From positions 2,405,296-2,469,295 of the forward strand of contig VUYV01000020.1 in NCBI GenBank assembly GCA_008711295.1: a stretch of 64,000 nucleotides of DNA, given 5' to 3'. Under the pieces are notes generated by a model. The model saw nothing but the letters and a program-made list of their open reading frames with translations. It was not told the DNA's origin and did no database searches. Shown piece by piece: positions 1 through 12,857 of the stretch. Positions within the stretch are counted from its first letter, which is position 1. Each line of letters begins with the position of its first letter. The position numbers were made by a program, and so were the translations under genes. This DNA is from Anarhynchus alexandrinus. Lineage: Eukaryota > Chordata > Aves > Charadriiformes > Charadriidae.

Positions 1-1082
1 TTGGACACCTGGCCTGGGAATGCAGATGGCTTCAGCATGCGCTGCTTCTCATGGACTGGATTATACAACTTTCTGGATTACAGTCAGCCTGTAGTCTATT
101 AGGCAAACACCATTTCAAAAGTAAGGCTTACATCAGTATTGTATGTGTCACAATTTAGTAACTGAGTGGCAGCTTTTGCTCCAAAATCCACACATCTATT
201 TTTTTAAAAAGGAAGAGCAGGATCTGACACTTAAAAATGCCACTTTTACTCTCAAAATCTAATAATGACTGTCAAACTTATTCACTATGGTATGGCTAAT
301 CAAACACAAAAGAAATTAGATCTAATTATATTATGGCATTGGATGGTTTGCTGTGGTACCTCAGCTTGATCTCACAACTTGGTATTGTACCTCCATCGTT
401 CAAGTTTGACCTCCCCACTTTCTAGGTAACAAAGGTTATACGATTTTACGAAAAGAATAGCATGACACACCTACAATTGGTTAAAAAATTACACGATAGT
501 GGAATGCATTGCTGTTACTGGAGAACAGTCACTGGTTTAGGGTATGAAGTTCTGAAATCCAGCCAAGGCTTACAAAAATGCTGTTCAATATGTGAGGCTG
601 ATAAGCCAGGCAGATAAAGGCCTAATATTCATGAATTAAACACTCAGTGATCCTGTCTTTCACGGTAGCCAAAAGGAAGTCAAGTGCTAAATACTTCTGA
701 AAAATCAAGCCTTTTTTGGTTTGTTTGAAAACAGATTCCCAAGTCTCAAAGTATCTGCCCCCCCCCCTTTTTTTTTTGTGAAATAAAGTGAATTACTCAT
801 TCATACGCTTCTTCCAGAGAGTACAGCAGCACATCCTGATAGCGACCTCCAGCAGCTGTTGTTCTCAACATTCACTGTGGCATCATGGATGCCCACTGGC
901 CTGAACGTCACTGTGAAAATCACCAGCGTTTTCTATGTTATTAAAACCACGTCATTACGAGTTATTACATCAATGATGATGATATTCATTTCCTTGCCAT
1001 GCTGGGAAATCAATCCAGCCAAAACTCTTCTATTCACACAGGCAATATGGGAGCAGCACCAGACAGGCTCTACCGTTATTTT

Positions 1083-1088
1083 AATAAA
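1083..1088 (+). terminator. Candidate plus-strand poly(A) signal (AATAAA)
   Basis: AATAAA sits in gttattttaataaaatgac on the plus strand, about 35 bases from the oppositely oriented hexamer at 1,122-1,127. A convergent plus-strand gene ending here (ZFAND3 by vertebrate synteny) is possible, but no plus-strand coding exon is visible in the window to support it. Another AATAAA lies at 782-787. Confidence 0.2.
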
Positions 1089-1121
1089 ATGACAGACAAG
1101 CAGTTAAACACAAAAGATCAC

Positions 1122-1127
1122 TTTATT
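1122..1127 (-). terminator. Candidate distal poly(A) signal (AATAAA) with GU-rich downstream element
   Basis: On the minus strand the sequence is gagaaataaagtgatc followed closely by a T/G-rich stretch (ttttgtgttt, then cttgtctgtc). This layout of hexamer, short spacer and GU-rich element resembles a real cleavage site. If used by BTBD9 it would imply a 3' UTR of about 9 kb. It could equally be unused or belong to another transcript. Confidence 0.35.
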
Positions 1128-4100
1128 TCTCAAATCACACCCCTCTCATTCTTGAAAAGGTGCATTACTAATTGTCGCTATTTTAAATATATTCTATATT
1201 TTCCTGTGAAGTTAAATACTTTAAAGAAAAATCCCCAAAGAAATAAATACAAAGCACGACAATTTCACTTTATGATTTGCTTTGAGCATTGTCTGGTCCT
1301 GCATCTGCTCTGGCGAGTTTTGCTGCTCTTTGAAACTCTTACAAAAGAAAACCAGAGCCAGCCTTCCTTGCTCTCCAGAGCCCTCTGCTTATCAGCTGTT
1401 AATACAAACTGTTAATACAATGCTAGAGCATGCACAGAATAGCTTATAGCAGTTTAATAATTCTATAACTTTCATTGCAAATACACACATTCTTACTAAG
1501 GATCTAATTGTGATGCTTCTTTTTCTAGATGCTCATAGAAAACGCCATGTTACAAAATGCTCGTTTGATGATGTGCACGTCTGCTGGTGAAAAGGAAATC
1601 AGTACTAACAAGGTTTGCCGGGTTGTTCAATGGATAACTTACAAAACCAGACAATTCCCAAAGTTATTGATTGGATCACTGCAGCACAACCTGCAACCAT
1701 CATTTTACCTGAAACCTAATTAGCCCACATGCTTTGCAATGAGTATCTGTTGCAGTGTGAAATATTACCAAGGCCATCGGTACATGCCACGGTGGATTTA
1801 TTCTTATATGATGAGTGCAGGCCAATGCAATAGCACAGCTCCTCTTAACAGCCAGGAATGGAGGTCTGACGATGCAATTTTTATGATGGTTGTCACAGTA
1901 AGAGAGGTGAAAGTAGTCCAGTGCGGGCAATACCACGTTCCTTCAAAGGGCCGAGACCAGAAAGTTGAAGCACTTCTGGTAACAGAAGTTGCGCTCCTGA
2001 AAAGTTTATCTGGAAAGAGGTACCAGTATGAGCCTGAATGGGTGTGACTGTGAATTCATCCCAGTTATGTATCTCACTCGAGACGGTATTCCTGAAAATG
2101 CTGTCAGGGTCTGGCACGCTCATTTTGCTACATATACATGCACTTAAAGAACATTCAAAGACTACGATAAAGTCTGAAAACTTTAGCTGAAACTCGTACC
2201 TGTTCACAACAAGGTCTGAGGTAGTTTAGAACCACTCTACATTTAGGAAATATGAGAAAGAAGGAAAGGGATTTAACGCACAAAACTTTCAAGATAACAA
2301 TAATAATTGCTACAGAGAAGGGGATTGTAACCATAGAGTTATAAACTACTGTCTGTCAAGAAAGAGAAGCACTGACAAAAATGAGTGAAAAAGTTCATTA
2401 AAAGCTGAACTTCTATTTAGCCTGGCTCCTTATATTTAATTTATGATCTCTGAAGGAACAACATTAACATTCACTTCAGAAAGAAAACCAATGATAACAA
2501 TGAAATTGAGCAAAGCAGAAAGGAACGAAAATTTTACAAGATACTGGACAAGGTTAATAGACATGGGCACTGAATTGTGACGTAACGCTGTACTTCTGCA
2601 AGTGAGCCCATGTGCTCAGTGCGATGTCTGAATCTCCAGACAGCCGAATACTCTACACACAGGAACGCTGAAAAGTTACAAATTCTTTCGAGGCTCACTT
2701 TTGATGATGCAGTTTATTTAGAAAACAACACTTATGTACAACTAACACACTGAGCAATGCACAACTAACAAATTGAGTGTATATCAGGTGCATCATGGTG
2801 AGACAGAAATACTTAAATTTATATTTAAACTTAACTTAGACAAGCCTGCACAAAGCCTGACCTACTACTTAAGTCAACAGAAAACCTCTTATTGATTTTT
2901 CCCTTGAGGGTAACAAACAGATTGCAAACAGATTATGGAAGTACAAGTTCCAAAAGGGCTAGTATTGCCCAAATCCATAGACAGCCAAATTTAAATTTTG
3001 CTCAATAGCACTTGACAGCCTAGTGGTAGTTGCCTTTAAAGTCTGATGTGAGTGAATGGGGATGAGGATATTTTATTCAGCGTATGACAAAGAGGTAAAA
3101 ATAAATAAATTAAGAAAAAATCCTTAATATATCACAATTTGAAGGGAAGTTCCAGGGAACACCACAGGAACAGTGATACAATGCTAGGAAGGGAGGAAAA
3201 GAAAAGGAGTAACAAGCAAATTGGGGAAAGCAAGTAGGGAAAAGTAAGAGCTGTGAGGACTGAGGACAAATGGAACTAGCTCAGACCACAAGAATCATAT
3301 CTTCATGTCAGTCTTCCCATAAAAACTACTAAAGCCTTTCTCCCTGCATTCTCTTCCTCTTTTTTTTTTAGCACCCACATTCAGATGAGTGATGGATTCC
3401 TTAACAAAATTCCCTAAATTAAAAAAAAAGGCCATGTAGAAACACATCTTTGCAGTCACTTCAACTTAGGTAACACATACATTTTCTCAGCTATATATGC
3501 CCAGACGTAAGCCCATACCAGTTTTTCCCCCAAACTGCTCCTTGCAACTCCAGCTCTTGCTGCAAGTGGCACATTTCTAATCTAATAATCTAAGTCCCAT
3601 GAACTTTGTATTATTGCATAAAAACAATCACTCGAAGTATTTACCTCTCAAAATGAATAAGTGACATAATTCTTGAAATAGATCCAAATCATGCAACACC
3701 GATGCCCTCGGTATTAAAAATGGCATAAAGAAACTTCCAGAATGCCCCACAGTGGATCCTGGCCTGTAGAAAGCAGAAGAAACCTGCCCCCATTCTCCGG
3801 CAATGAACCCACTGTGATTGTTTTGAAAGCTGTTTCTCAGCATGACAAATCCCTACGAGAAATTCCTCTGAAGAATTCTACTCTCTTTTAGCAGCTGAAA
3901 ATAACTAAAAAACCCCCAATAGACAGCTATAGAAGATGTCAAACCCCCAATTGTGTGGCCTGACCATGCTTCAAAAGCACAATCTAAAATGTTTAAGTAA
4001 AGACAAAAACTACTTAACATCTATTGTTAAATACATTTATTGGATTCTAGGTATTAACCATAAATAACCTAGTGATTATAGCTTAGGAGTACAGAGACAA

Positions 4101-7100
4101 CAGATAGGTGATGTAGACCAGAGATGATAGGAAGGAAATGAGTGATTCCTGGTAGGTGTGCAAGTTCCCTGATTTCTCTACAGAAAGAAGCTGTGATAAC
4201 TCCTATTCATTCAGATTACATGGCACATAGTTTTAGACGGACAAACCCTCATCTGAACAGTAATACCACCCAACGTACTTGGTATTTCAGGCGCCACCTG
4301 GTACTTTTTGGACACATCGTTTGCTGTAAAAGTCCATACAGGTCAGTTTTGTAAATTCCTCAGACTACTTAATATAGACTGAGGTTGTTGGTGTATATCT
4401 GCCAGTTTTCAGGAGTCACTGGATAATTCTGAAAACCATGAGAAACTAGGTTACCTTCTTTTAACCGAGGGATGAGTATCGGCACAAAGAGAATAGATGT
4501 GCCGAGATGATAAATACGAAAGAGATGAGTAAGAGTTCTAATGAGAAAAAGTACTTAGATTGCACCAACAGTGCAGCTCTCCTCCTCCACCACAGCCCAG
4601 GGCCTCAAGTAGCAGGAGGCTACTCCAGTTGCCTCTCCAGGGGAGAGGTATGTTTACACCTCTGCAGGGCAAAGTCACCACTCAGCAGATTTTTAGCCAA
4701 AGTAATCTGAACTTCCATTCCCATGATGTTTATGTAATGAATCAATTATGATTTTTTTTCAGAACACTGAGTTATATTATTCTATTAGGCTGGAAAGAAC
4801 AGAAAAAGAAGTAATTCTCTGATGTCTGGTTGGGTGATAATGTCTAATGCCAAGGGTGTGCCGAGCCAATTCTTCACTTCCTTTCACCATTTGTATATAT
4901 CAAAGTAATTAAATGCATACAGTACTATAAAACTGGTATGCAGTTGCACTGGCAGTCAGTCTATTGGTAACTGACAGATACCTGCAGTCTCCTTGTACTA
5001 TACTACAGTTTTTAATTAGGGCTTTCTTTACCTAAGAAAAGCTGCAGGGTGACTTTAAAACTATTTTTCTAGTAAGCATTTTCAAAATCAAACACAGACC
5101 CAAGATTCTATCACGGAATACGGGTGGGACTTTGACATTACCTCAGCCAAAGCTTTGCCGTGAAAGCTTGTGAAGGGCCAAAGAAAAGTCTGCAGGGTTT
5201 TTTCAGAGCAGTTAACAAGTGTCATATGAAGGCTCACTCCGTAAACATGGCAAGGCACAGCATGCAAGGTTAGCTGTGAGGAATATACGTGTGTTCTTTG
5301 GACTGTACCCCATCTTTGAGATGGGCATTTAACTTGCTCTATTTTATACACCTCACTACAGCCAAATTGCCAATACTTAAAGACTGGGCAAAAAACAGTT
5401 TTGGACTTGTTCACCCATACCTTGTGTAGACACTGGCACTTTTTAAGCAACCGTAAAATAGAGACAGCATCCTGCCATACTGCAGTGGTAGCATTTCACA
5501 CCTGCCTGCATGGAATTATTATTTTTTTTTAGTTTTCAAGCTTTAGAACCTGTTCTAAATCCAAGCTAAATAATTAGCTACTAGCTCAATTTAACATACA
5601 TATATGACTATTTAGGTACTCCTAAAACTTTACCCATGGCTTTTATTTCTGTATCCTGAACAAAGCTTCGTGGAGCATCTATCTCTCTCTCTGAGTTAAC
5701 TAGTACAACTGAAAACAACAACAATCAGTTCAGAGAGAACTAATAATTCTAACCTAAATACACCATTAACTGAGAGATGGGGAAGTGAACCAGGCCTCAA
5801 GCATCCTCTGGGATCTACAAATTACTATTTCTGAAGCATCGTTTAGCCCTCTAGCAACTGGTATCGTGACATACAAGCCTAAATGTTTACTCTTAAATAC
5901 ATTAATTCTTACTGGCTCTGATTATTTGCTGAGTACTCCAGCCACAACAACAAAATTACCAATGGGTTCACTTGTCCACTTGGCAGTATATTAACAGCTG
6001 TCAAAATATAAGCCAATTAATACTTTCATAGAGAAATGCAATATATAGCATGTATACCTTCTGCGAAATTACATCTAAGTTCTAATTCCTTACTGAGCGT
6101 ATCTGAGTGGGCATCACTGTATAACCAGAACTAATAACACACAGCAATCAGACAAGAATGGCATTAATTTGTCTTCTAATTTTCGCACTGACTCTAGATG
6201 TACAAAACATCGCTGAATGATGAGTAGATGCGAGTATGCATTTGGATGGAAAACTTAATTTACTTAGAGTGGAACAATTATAGACATCTTTTGCTTTCTT
6301 TCATGGAAATCAACTCTCATCAAGTCAGATACTAAACTGAAAGTTCTCTAATTTAATGTTATCATTAGTAAAGATGAAGATGAATTAAATTCATTTGAAT
6401 TTTTTAACAATGCTGAGAAGCACTGAGCTCTTTCATGAGTTGTCATAATAAACAAGAAAACCTGATTTTTATGGAGAAAAAAAGAAAGAAATGGAGCTCT
6501 AAAGGAAGGAAACTGCAATGAAGAACATTTCCTTCTCTAACAAAATCGGTGATACCTCCTCTGTATTGTCTTTTACATTAGACTTGGATTAATTTCTCTC
6601 ACTGTAATTTCATTTAACATGTGGTTTGAACTGGTTTTAGAGCTAATTGGCAATGGCTTGAAAACGAAGCTGCAAAATTTTTGCTCACTTCAGAAATTAA
6701 TTTTCCTGGATAAATCAGTTTTCAGGAGTTGATATTTGGCCATACATTTCTGTGAATAAAAATCTTTTAAATGCACTTGGAATAAGTTAATTAAATAGAG
6801 ACTTTAGAAAGAGCTTTGTTGAGCCCCATATGAGTTCAGCCTATGTCTGAATTCAACCTGTGGAAAAAATACTGAGAAAATAAGGCCAGGGAATTTCAAG
6901 ATACTAAAGTATTAAGTAGAAATAATGGCTCAATAGCGACAATATAGTTAGTTCCATTACATAGAAATCTAACAACAGGTCTATTTCATGGTTTCCGACA
7001 AGAAAGCAATGAATACCTGGTCAGTTCTGCTCTATCCCTGTTGCAAATAAAATATGAGTAAGTGATAACACAGTTCTGAATAATTATAGTATTTTATCAC

Positions 7101-9867
7101 TCTGATAAACTCTGATATTAAGCCATAACAGCACAACTTACTTCCACTGAAAGAAAAAAAATGGAAAAAAAAAAAAAAGATTTCAGAAGAATATACAAGA
7201 ACTACATCGAAATTGGGAGTCAATAAATACAGACAATAATTAGAAAGAATGAGAACATTCACACCAAACCACAAATCAGTTCTGTGTGCTATCTTCCTTT
7301 GTCACTCATAATACATTGCTGACACAATGTTTAAAGACAGAGATCTATATTAGGCAATACAGATAGGGGTGTTTGTTGGAGGGTAGTGCTAGAAGACCAA
7401 GCAGAGTTCAGGTTCCTTAAACATTTCCACATTCTTTCTTTGAATAAAAAGGTAAAGGATTCCCACTAGAAAATGTGAAGCTGTGGCAAGGCTTGTCTTA
7501 AAAGTCTGGGAGATGTGTGAGCACATTGGACTCACCTCAGTGGCAGGTTCTAAGAGTAACTCTAACAGAAGAAAATAAAGACTGTGAGAAAGGCCATGTG
7601 TGACTGAGAATCAGTCTAATACTAAAAATTTCTATTCACCTGTATGAAGGGTCGATGCAAAGTTGGTTTTTATTTTGATTGATTTTTGGGGGTGAAGAAC
7701 TGCAAGGTCTATAGGACCTGATAGTTTTTGCTTTGGGAATCTCTCAGATCTGTTCATTCAGATTCTTGGCAGACAGCGAATGTCATGGGAAATAAATAGA
7801 CATTTCTGCTCAACAGTGAGTCATAGCACAAGATCAAAAAGATTTGCAGTATGGTATAGTCTACCAGACTTATTTGTATCATAAAAATTAATTGTGCACA
7901 TCAAAGATTACAAACTGAAAAGCCTGTTCTTTCTCTGAGAGCGTAGACTCAGAACAGCTGGCACAAACTTTTTGAATTTTTTTTTAAACGTTCTCTACAA
8001 TGGTGACTACTAAAGACTAATAGCTAGGAAGTTACGCCCTTTGCTTATCCACAGCTTGAGAAAAGAAAACTTGTTTGATCAAACTGCAAATACCTACCAC
8101 CACTGACACGGAAGGACTTATCTACCAAAGGCAAGACATGCTCCATGCATCTCAGTAGTTCCAGCATGGATTACAACCAGAATAGAAAAGTTTTCTGGTT
8201 TTCCTTTTCAAAGAAGGAAAAAAAAACCCCAAAACCCAACAACCCCAACGTTTTGGACTTAAACAGAAGAGTTGTGTCCCCAGTAGCTGGTCTCAATTCT
8301 TTCATGCTCCAAAGGCTGTTAAGCCATAAGGTAATTGGCACCCCAGACTAGGTGCCGGCCGGCACGAGCAGTATCCCACCTCAGAACTCCAGACTGTCTG
8401 AGGCAGCCGTGGCACATATTATCAGCTATATAGAACACACTGGGCATGCATCTTCACCGACAGACATTCACAAGTCAGAAGACAGCAGTGGGAAGGGAGG
8501 GAGTTGTATGCAAATGTCCGAACTCAACTGCTATTTGGCAATGAAAAATACTATAATATTATTGATAAAGCCTAATCAATTTTATTTGAAACAAGAAAAA
8601 GGAAGCTTTTCTCCTTTGAAGTTTCTACTGATTCATTGCTACCACTTGTTATATCTCTTCCTGGTTTTAGCACAACCAGTATCCAACAGGGAAATTCTTT
8701 CAAATTAAGTAGTGTGATAAATTAACATACTACTTCCTATGTTGATATAAGTCATTTTATCACTATGGTTATGCAAAGGAAAACCGTATTTATCCTACAC
8801 TAGCTTTGTTTTCTTCTGACAAGGCCATTTGTCACCATGGGAAATTCCAAGTTCATAAAACTGGATAGCTGACATTTCCAATATAATATGCTTTGTGAGG
8901 AGTAACAACCCTCCTACTCAGTTTTGCCAGTCACATCAGCATTTGTCTTAATGCAAAATCACTTTATCCTATACTGAAAGGCCAACATGGAGCTCTTCCT
9001 AAAAGTCACATAGATCTGGAGAGTAAGAGACTGCATCATCATCAGTGTGAAAACACTTAGAATAAGCAAAGTAGCAGGCAATGGAATCCAGACAGAGATG
9101 GATAATGAATTCTGTGATTGTAAAGTAAGAGCCAGATCTTTTACAATACAGTGTAAAAGCATCATATTTCATGAAGATTATGAGAAAAGTTTCTGCACAC
9201 ACAGCCTTTGAATTTTCAGCTCCAGATTGTAAAACATTTTTTTCTTGGAGAAAAGTAAGTATCTGCAAATTATTCTTTTTGTATTCTGAACAACTGCTTG
9301 TCAGTGACCGGATGCAGTTCGGCTTTTCTAAATCAAACGCTTTTGATGATCTGTTGCAAATTTTCTTAGAAACACAGGTAAAATTTACATAACCATCTTC
9401 AGGAGCGAAAAATGTTTTTCTTCAAGATGGATGCTTGATTTAGGAATTTCCTTTTTGAGTGTAAGAAATGACAATTTTGTACTTTGAAAAGTCAACTAAG
9501 GTCAAGCTTAATATAGCATCCATTAGTTAGTTTGTTGGTATCATGAAGGCTTTTCTGGTCATCCCACTGATGAATGAGAGAATTTGCATCTTAGCAGGTA
9601 AACATGTCTGATACTTCCTTAATCTATGGCACAGCATTTGCTACAGCCCAAAATAAGAGACAAAGTGGAATACAGAGTCGAAACAATTTTGAAAACAGCT
9701 TACTAGTTACAACGGAATATGAATGAATTTAAAAATAACATATATTCTGGACTGATGTGTTCCATACACATTTTCTTTGCTAACGGAAGCCTTCAGGGAA
9801 CAAATACTTATTTCATATGCTTTCCATTCTGCTCGAGTCATTTTAGATTTCCACTGTAGCTCTGCCT

Positions 9868-9873
9868 TTTATT
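9868..9873 (-). terminator. BTBD9: Candidate proximal BTBD9 poly(A) signal (AATAAA)
   Basis: On the minus strand this reads AATAAA within ggaaataaaaggc, about 300 bases after the BTBD9 stop codon. It would give a short 3' UTR. No strong GU-rich element is obvious directly downstream, so its use is uncertain. Canonical hexamers also occur by chance often in AT-rich DNA. Confidence 0.3.
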
Positions 9874-10173
9874 TCCTTCTGTTCTCCTTGCCTTGGTTAG
9901 ATTAGAGAGGTAGGGTGTTAATGGGGTACTTGATGAAGATTGAAGACCTATTTTCTCCCCACTCGGAGACCAGCCTGATTTGAACAAATTGAGGAGAGTG
10001 AAGCAGTCTCTTCGTGTCCTTGGGAAAAGCCTTTTCCATTTCAGCATTTCCAGCTTTCAGATACGGTCGGTCCCCTTTGCTCACAGAGAAAAAGAAAAGG
10101 TGCCATCCCAAGAAGCTTCTGAAAAGTTTCATATAATGTCAGCGGGGCTGCAAAAGCTCCCTTTCAATCTCCT

Positions 10174-10368
10174 TTACGGTTGGTGAGCATGTGAACGCGA
10201 GGTGGATCCAGGAGGAGAATGCAGGGAACTAGTGCTTGCAGCTCGAGCAGGGCGAGAAACGAGCTGTTGTCCACCAGTCCCCACCTCTGTTGTTGCCACT
10301 TCCTTACTACTCTCATCCTTGTGGGTACTGTTTTGTGCTGGGCACTCAAAATGCACACAGTGAAAGAC
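10174..10368 (-). CDS. BTBD9: BTBD9 terminal coding exon: end of second F5/8C domain, C-terminal tail, stop
   Basis: The coding part of the last exon is 195 bases: 64 codons plus a TAA stop at 10174-10176. The acceptor is ...ttctctccag, preceded by a good pyrimidine-rich tract, and the exon begins in phase 0. It reads VFHCVHFECPAQNSTHKD, which closes the second discoidin-like domain (the HFEC motif parallels AFEC in the first). A polar tail follows, rich in Ser, Thr, Ala and Pro, with segments such as GTGGQQLVSRPARAAS and SSLHSPPGSTSRS, ending HAHQP. In remembered mammalian BTBD9 this tail is also Ser/Pro-rich and ends in a similar SRSP-like, His/Gln-containing stretch, but the middle is clearly less conserved than the domain. 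It is probably disordered; a regulatory role is only inference. Confidence 0.93.
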   Translation of the reverse strand, partial: VFHCVHFECPAQNSTHKDESSKEVATTEVGTGGQQLVSRPARAASTSSLHSPPGSTSRSHAHQP

Positions 10369-12174
10369 CTGGAGAGAATAAAAAATGAAGATAAAGCAAA
10401 ATAATTAAATGCTGGCAAAAGCATGATCAAAGTAAGATGAAGTCTATATGGAAGTATGCAGGCCAGGTCAGTGCCAAACTACTTCGTCAAATTAGAATGT
10501 TTCACCCTGAGGCCAGAAACATCTGTCCATGGACCATAAACATTATAAAGTGATACAAGCAGAGCAAGAGAAGGCCTTCAAATCATACCAACCTTAACAT
10601 ATGGCCCTAAAAATCAGAAAGATGGCTCCAAAGCAGATAGAGATATTTGGTTTTGTTTTTTTTTTTTTTGCCAAGTAGTATAAATATCTACTACATGCTA
10701 TTGGATGAGAACAACAATTATATTGTCATAAACGTATTTTATGATCCAATTATTTCCTCAAAAGACTGAATGTTCATACGCGCTAGAAATTAAATTTAAA
10801 TCATTACCAATATGATTCTATTTCAAGATTGCCCTCTGCTGTAATAGCAATGGTAGCTCTACAGACATATCCTGGAGCATGTAGAAAGGCATTCAGAGTG
10901 TCCAAGGCGGCTGCTGCTTCATCAGATGAAATATTCCAGTTCAAACAGTGATCATTTTCTCATGTTTCAAACAATACCTGGGACCACTGTACAGGTGACT
11001 GTGTTAGAGTAAGAGGACGATCTGTTTAAGCATTTTTTCCAGTTTATTTTCTACTTTACTTACTCTTACGTCTACTTGTTCTTGAAGTGCCTGGGAGGAG
11101 AAGGGGGAGGAACTCTTTAAAATTGCTACAAAACTTCTTTCCACATGATTTCTCATTGCTACAAATTGCACAGCTTTGCCACATGCTGAACAAATACATC
11201 TCTTCTTACACTAATTTAAAATTTGCTATTTTCTCATGCATTGTAGTTTTATGGCTAAAGCTTGACGAATATTAAAAACTGGATTTCAAAATTATTGTTT
11301 TAACTTAATTTTGTATGCTTTTATGACATCTTCTATCATTCTTCTTGCAGGTAGATCATGTCTTTAAAAGCTCTTCTCACAACAAAATGTAATCTCTTAT
11401 AATCTTAACTGCCCCTTCCCAGACCCTTTCAAGTTAATGTGGTCAAAATCAAATACTGTAAACAAGACATGGGTATACTACATATTCATACGAGACCACA
11501 GAATATTTTATTTTCTTTCCTTTCTTCAACACAACCAAAAATCCTATTATTATTTTTGACAATCCCTGCTCAAGTGCACATTGAGCAGACGTCTGCAATG
11601 ACATGTCTGCAGTAGCCCCTGGGTCTTTTCTGAGGAGTAGCTAGTTAATTCAAATTCTGACAGCATACATGAAACAAATAAAAAAAACCATTCAGTCATT
11701 GGGGTTTTTTATCCCCATTATATTTTCTTGTGCCTCTCAGTGTTAAGAATTCTTGCACTTTATTTTTATACAGCTACATAGCGATGCATGTTTATATTTC
11801 CATATACACACACACGCTCACATAAAGATGTATCGCTGTGCTTTTATACATTCACATATGAACAGATTACAGATCTACATCCATACCCACATGTGCACAA
11901 AATGGGTTTTCTCTGCATTTCTTCTGGTGAGTCTTTTTCTAAAGCTGAACTAATTTCTGCAGTGGCATGAATTCTCTTCCATCTGTTACAGTTCTTGAGA
12001 AGCCAATTCTTGCATTTAGCTACGCTTCTTGAGAAACCCATTTTAAACTCATCCCACTCCCATGTTTTTAAAATAACAGCTATTGTCATTTTTCCAGCTG
12101 CACTTATCAGCATTGGGATTTGCAAAAAAGAACATTATCTCATCAGTGCACCTCTGTAAGATGCTGCTTTCCTT

Positions 12175-12270
12175 GAAAGGCAGCACAGTCTAATGAATGG
12201 TCTAATGAATGGGACGGAGGTCTCTCAGTCAGAAGATTCCATATTTCTGCTGTATCCCATACCAACAGTG
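12175..12270 (+). mobile_element. Possible MIR-like SINE remnant with an internal 12-base duplication
   Basis: The stretch ggcagcacagtctaatgaat, then gggacggaggtctctcagtc, then agaagattcc and a Y-rich segment resembles the amniote MIR/CORE-SINE head (cagtgtggtctagtggatag... ggactgggagtcaggagacc). The segment tctaatgaatgg occurs twice in tandem (12189-12200 and 12201-12212). The match is from memory and diverged; chance similarity is possible. Confidence 0.4.
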
Positions 12271-12660
12271 TTTCTCATTTGAAACTTCGCTTTACCTAGC
12301 GATGCAAGCCTTTTAAAAATCTAGTATTGTTTCCACTGAAATTTAGCTGATACTAATCTGTAAAGTCTGAAGTACCCGATTCTTAAATTGTAACTTCCAT
12401 TTTTACTGATTCTTTCATACTAAATCCTTAATGCTCATCTCAGCATTAACAGTCCTGTGATTTTACAATGTAATTTTCAGTTGCTCTGCTGCTTTAACAT
12501 ATACAGACTACAGCTTGTGAAAGAAGCCGAGGAGAGAGAAGTACAATTGAGCTCATCTGCTTCATTCAATATCGGAATTACGTATTTCAGAACAGTATTA
12601 CTAAACCAAACAATCCTGCATGTGTTTCTCTCAAAAGGCAGAGTTCAGTTCAGAGTTCAG

Positions 12661-12857
12661 CATCATGGAACATGTTGTTGAACAGGTTGCCCAGAGAGGT
12701 TGTTGAGGCCCCATCCCTGGAGGTGTTCAAGGCCAGGCTGGACGTGGCCTTGGGCAACCTGGTCTAGTGGGAGGTGTCCCTGCCTATGGCAGGGGGGTTG
12801 GAACTCGATGATCTTCAAGGTCCTTTCCAACCTATAATGAAATACAGCATTATGATC
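12661..12857 (+). mobile_element. CR1 LINE 3' fragment
   Basis: The sequence has the standard CR1 3' end in sense orientation: aacaggttgcccagagaggt, ccctggaggtgttcaaggcc, aggctggacgtggccttggg, caacctggtctagtgggagg and then ggttggaactcgatgatctt. It closes with tccaacc and a degraded short-repeat tail. It is 5'-truncated, as most avian CR1 copies are, with no coding capacity. It is antisense to BTBD9 inside the last intron and is fairly close to consensus. Confidence 0.93.

Larger units (their letters stand above)
1..10173. other. BTBD9 3' UTR and/or 3' flank, no recognised gene
   Basis: No exon, RNA gene or clear mobile element could be recognised here. The BTBD9 3' UTR must begin at 10,173 and run leftwards, but its end is not decidable by eye; candidate poly(A) signals are listed separately. 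The DNA is AT-rich, with homopolymer runs such as a C-run followed by a T-run near 758-777 and an A-rich stretch around 7,148-7,180. Open frames up to 120 codons exist but none resembles a known protein. In mammals the neighbour on this side is ZFAND3 in convergent orientation. I looked for its AN1-finger exon on the plus strand and did not find it. Confidence 0.6.

Noticed and set aside
5088..5450. 120-codon minus-strand open frame left of BTBD9
   Set aside because: No recognisable similarity and no splice or start context; could be within a 3' UTR or flank. Not supported as a gene.
10565..10612. Possible antisense CR1 3' tail (gaaggccttcaaatcatacc, aaccttaacatatggcc)
   Set aside because: The resemblance to the CR1 end is short and lacks the terminal repeat and upstream body; too weak to call.
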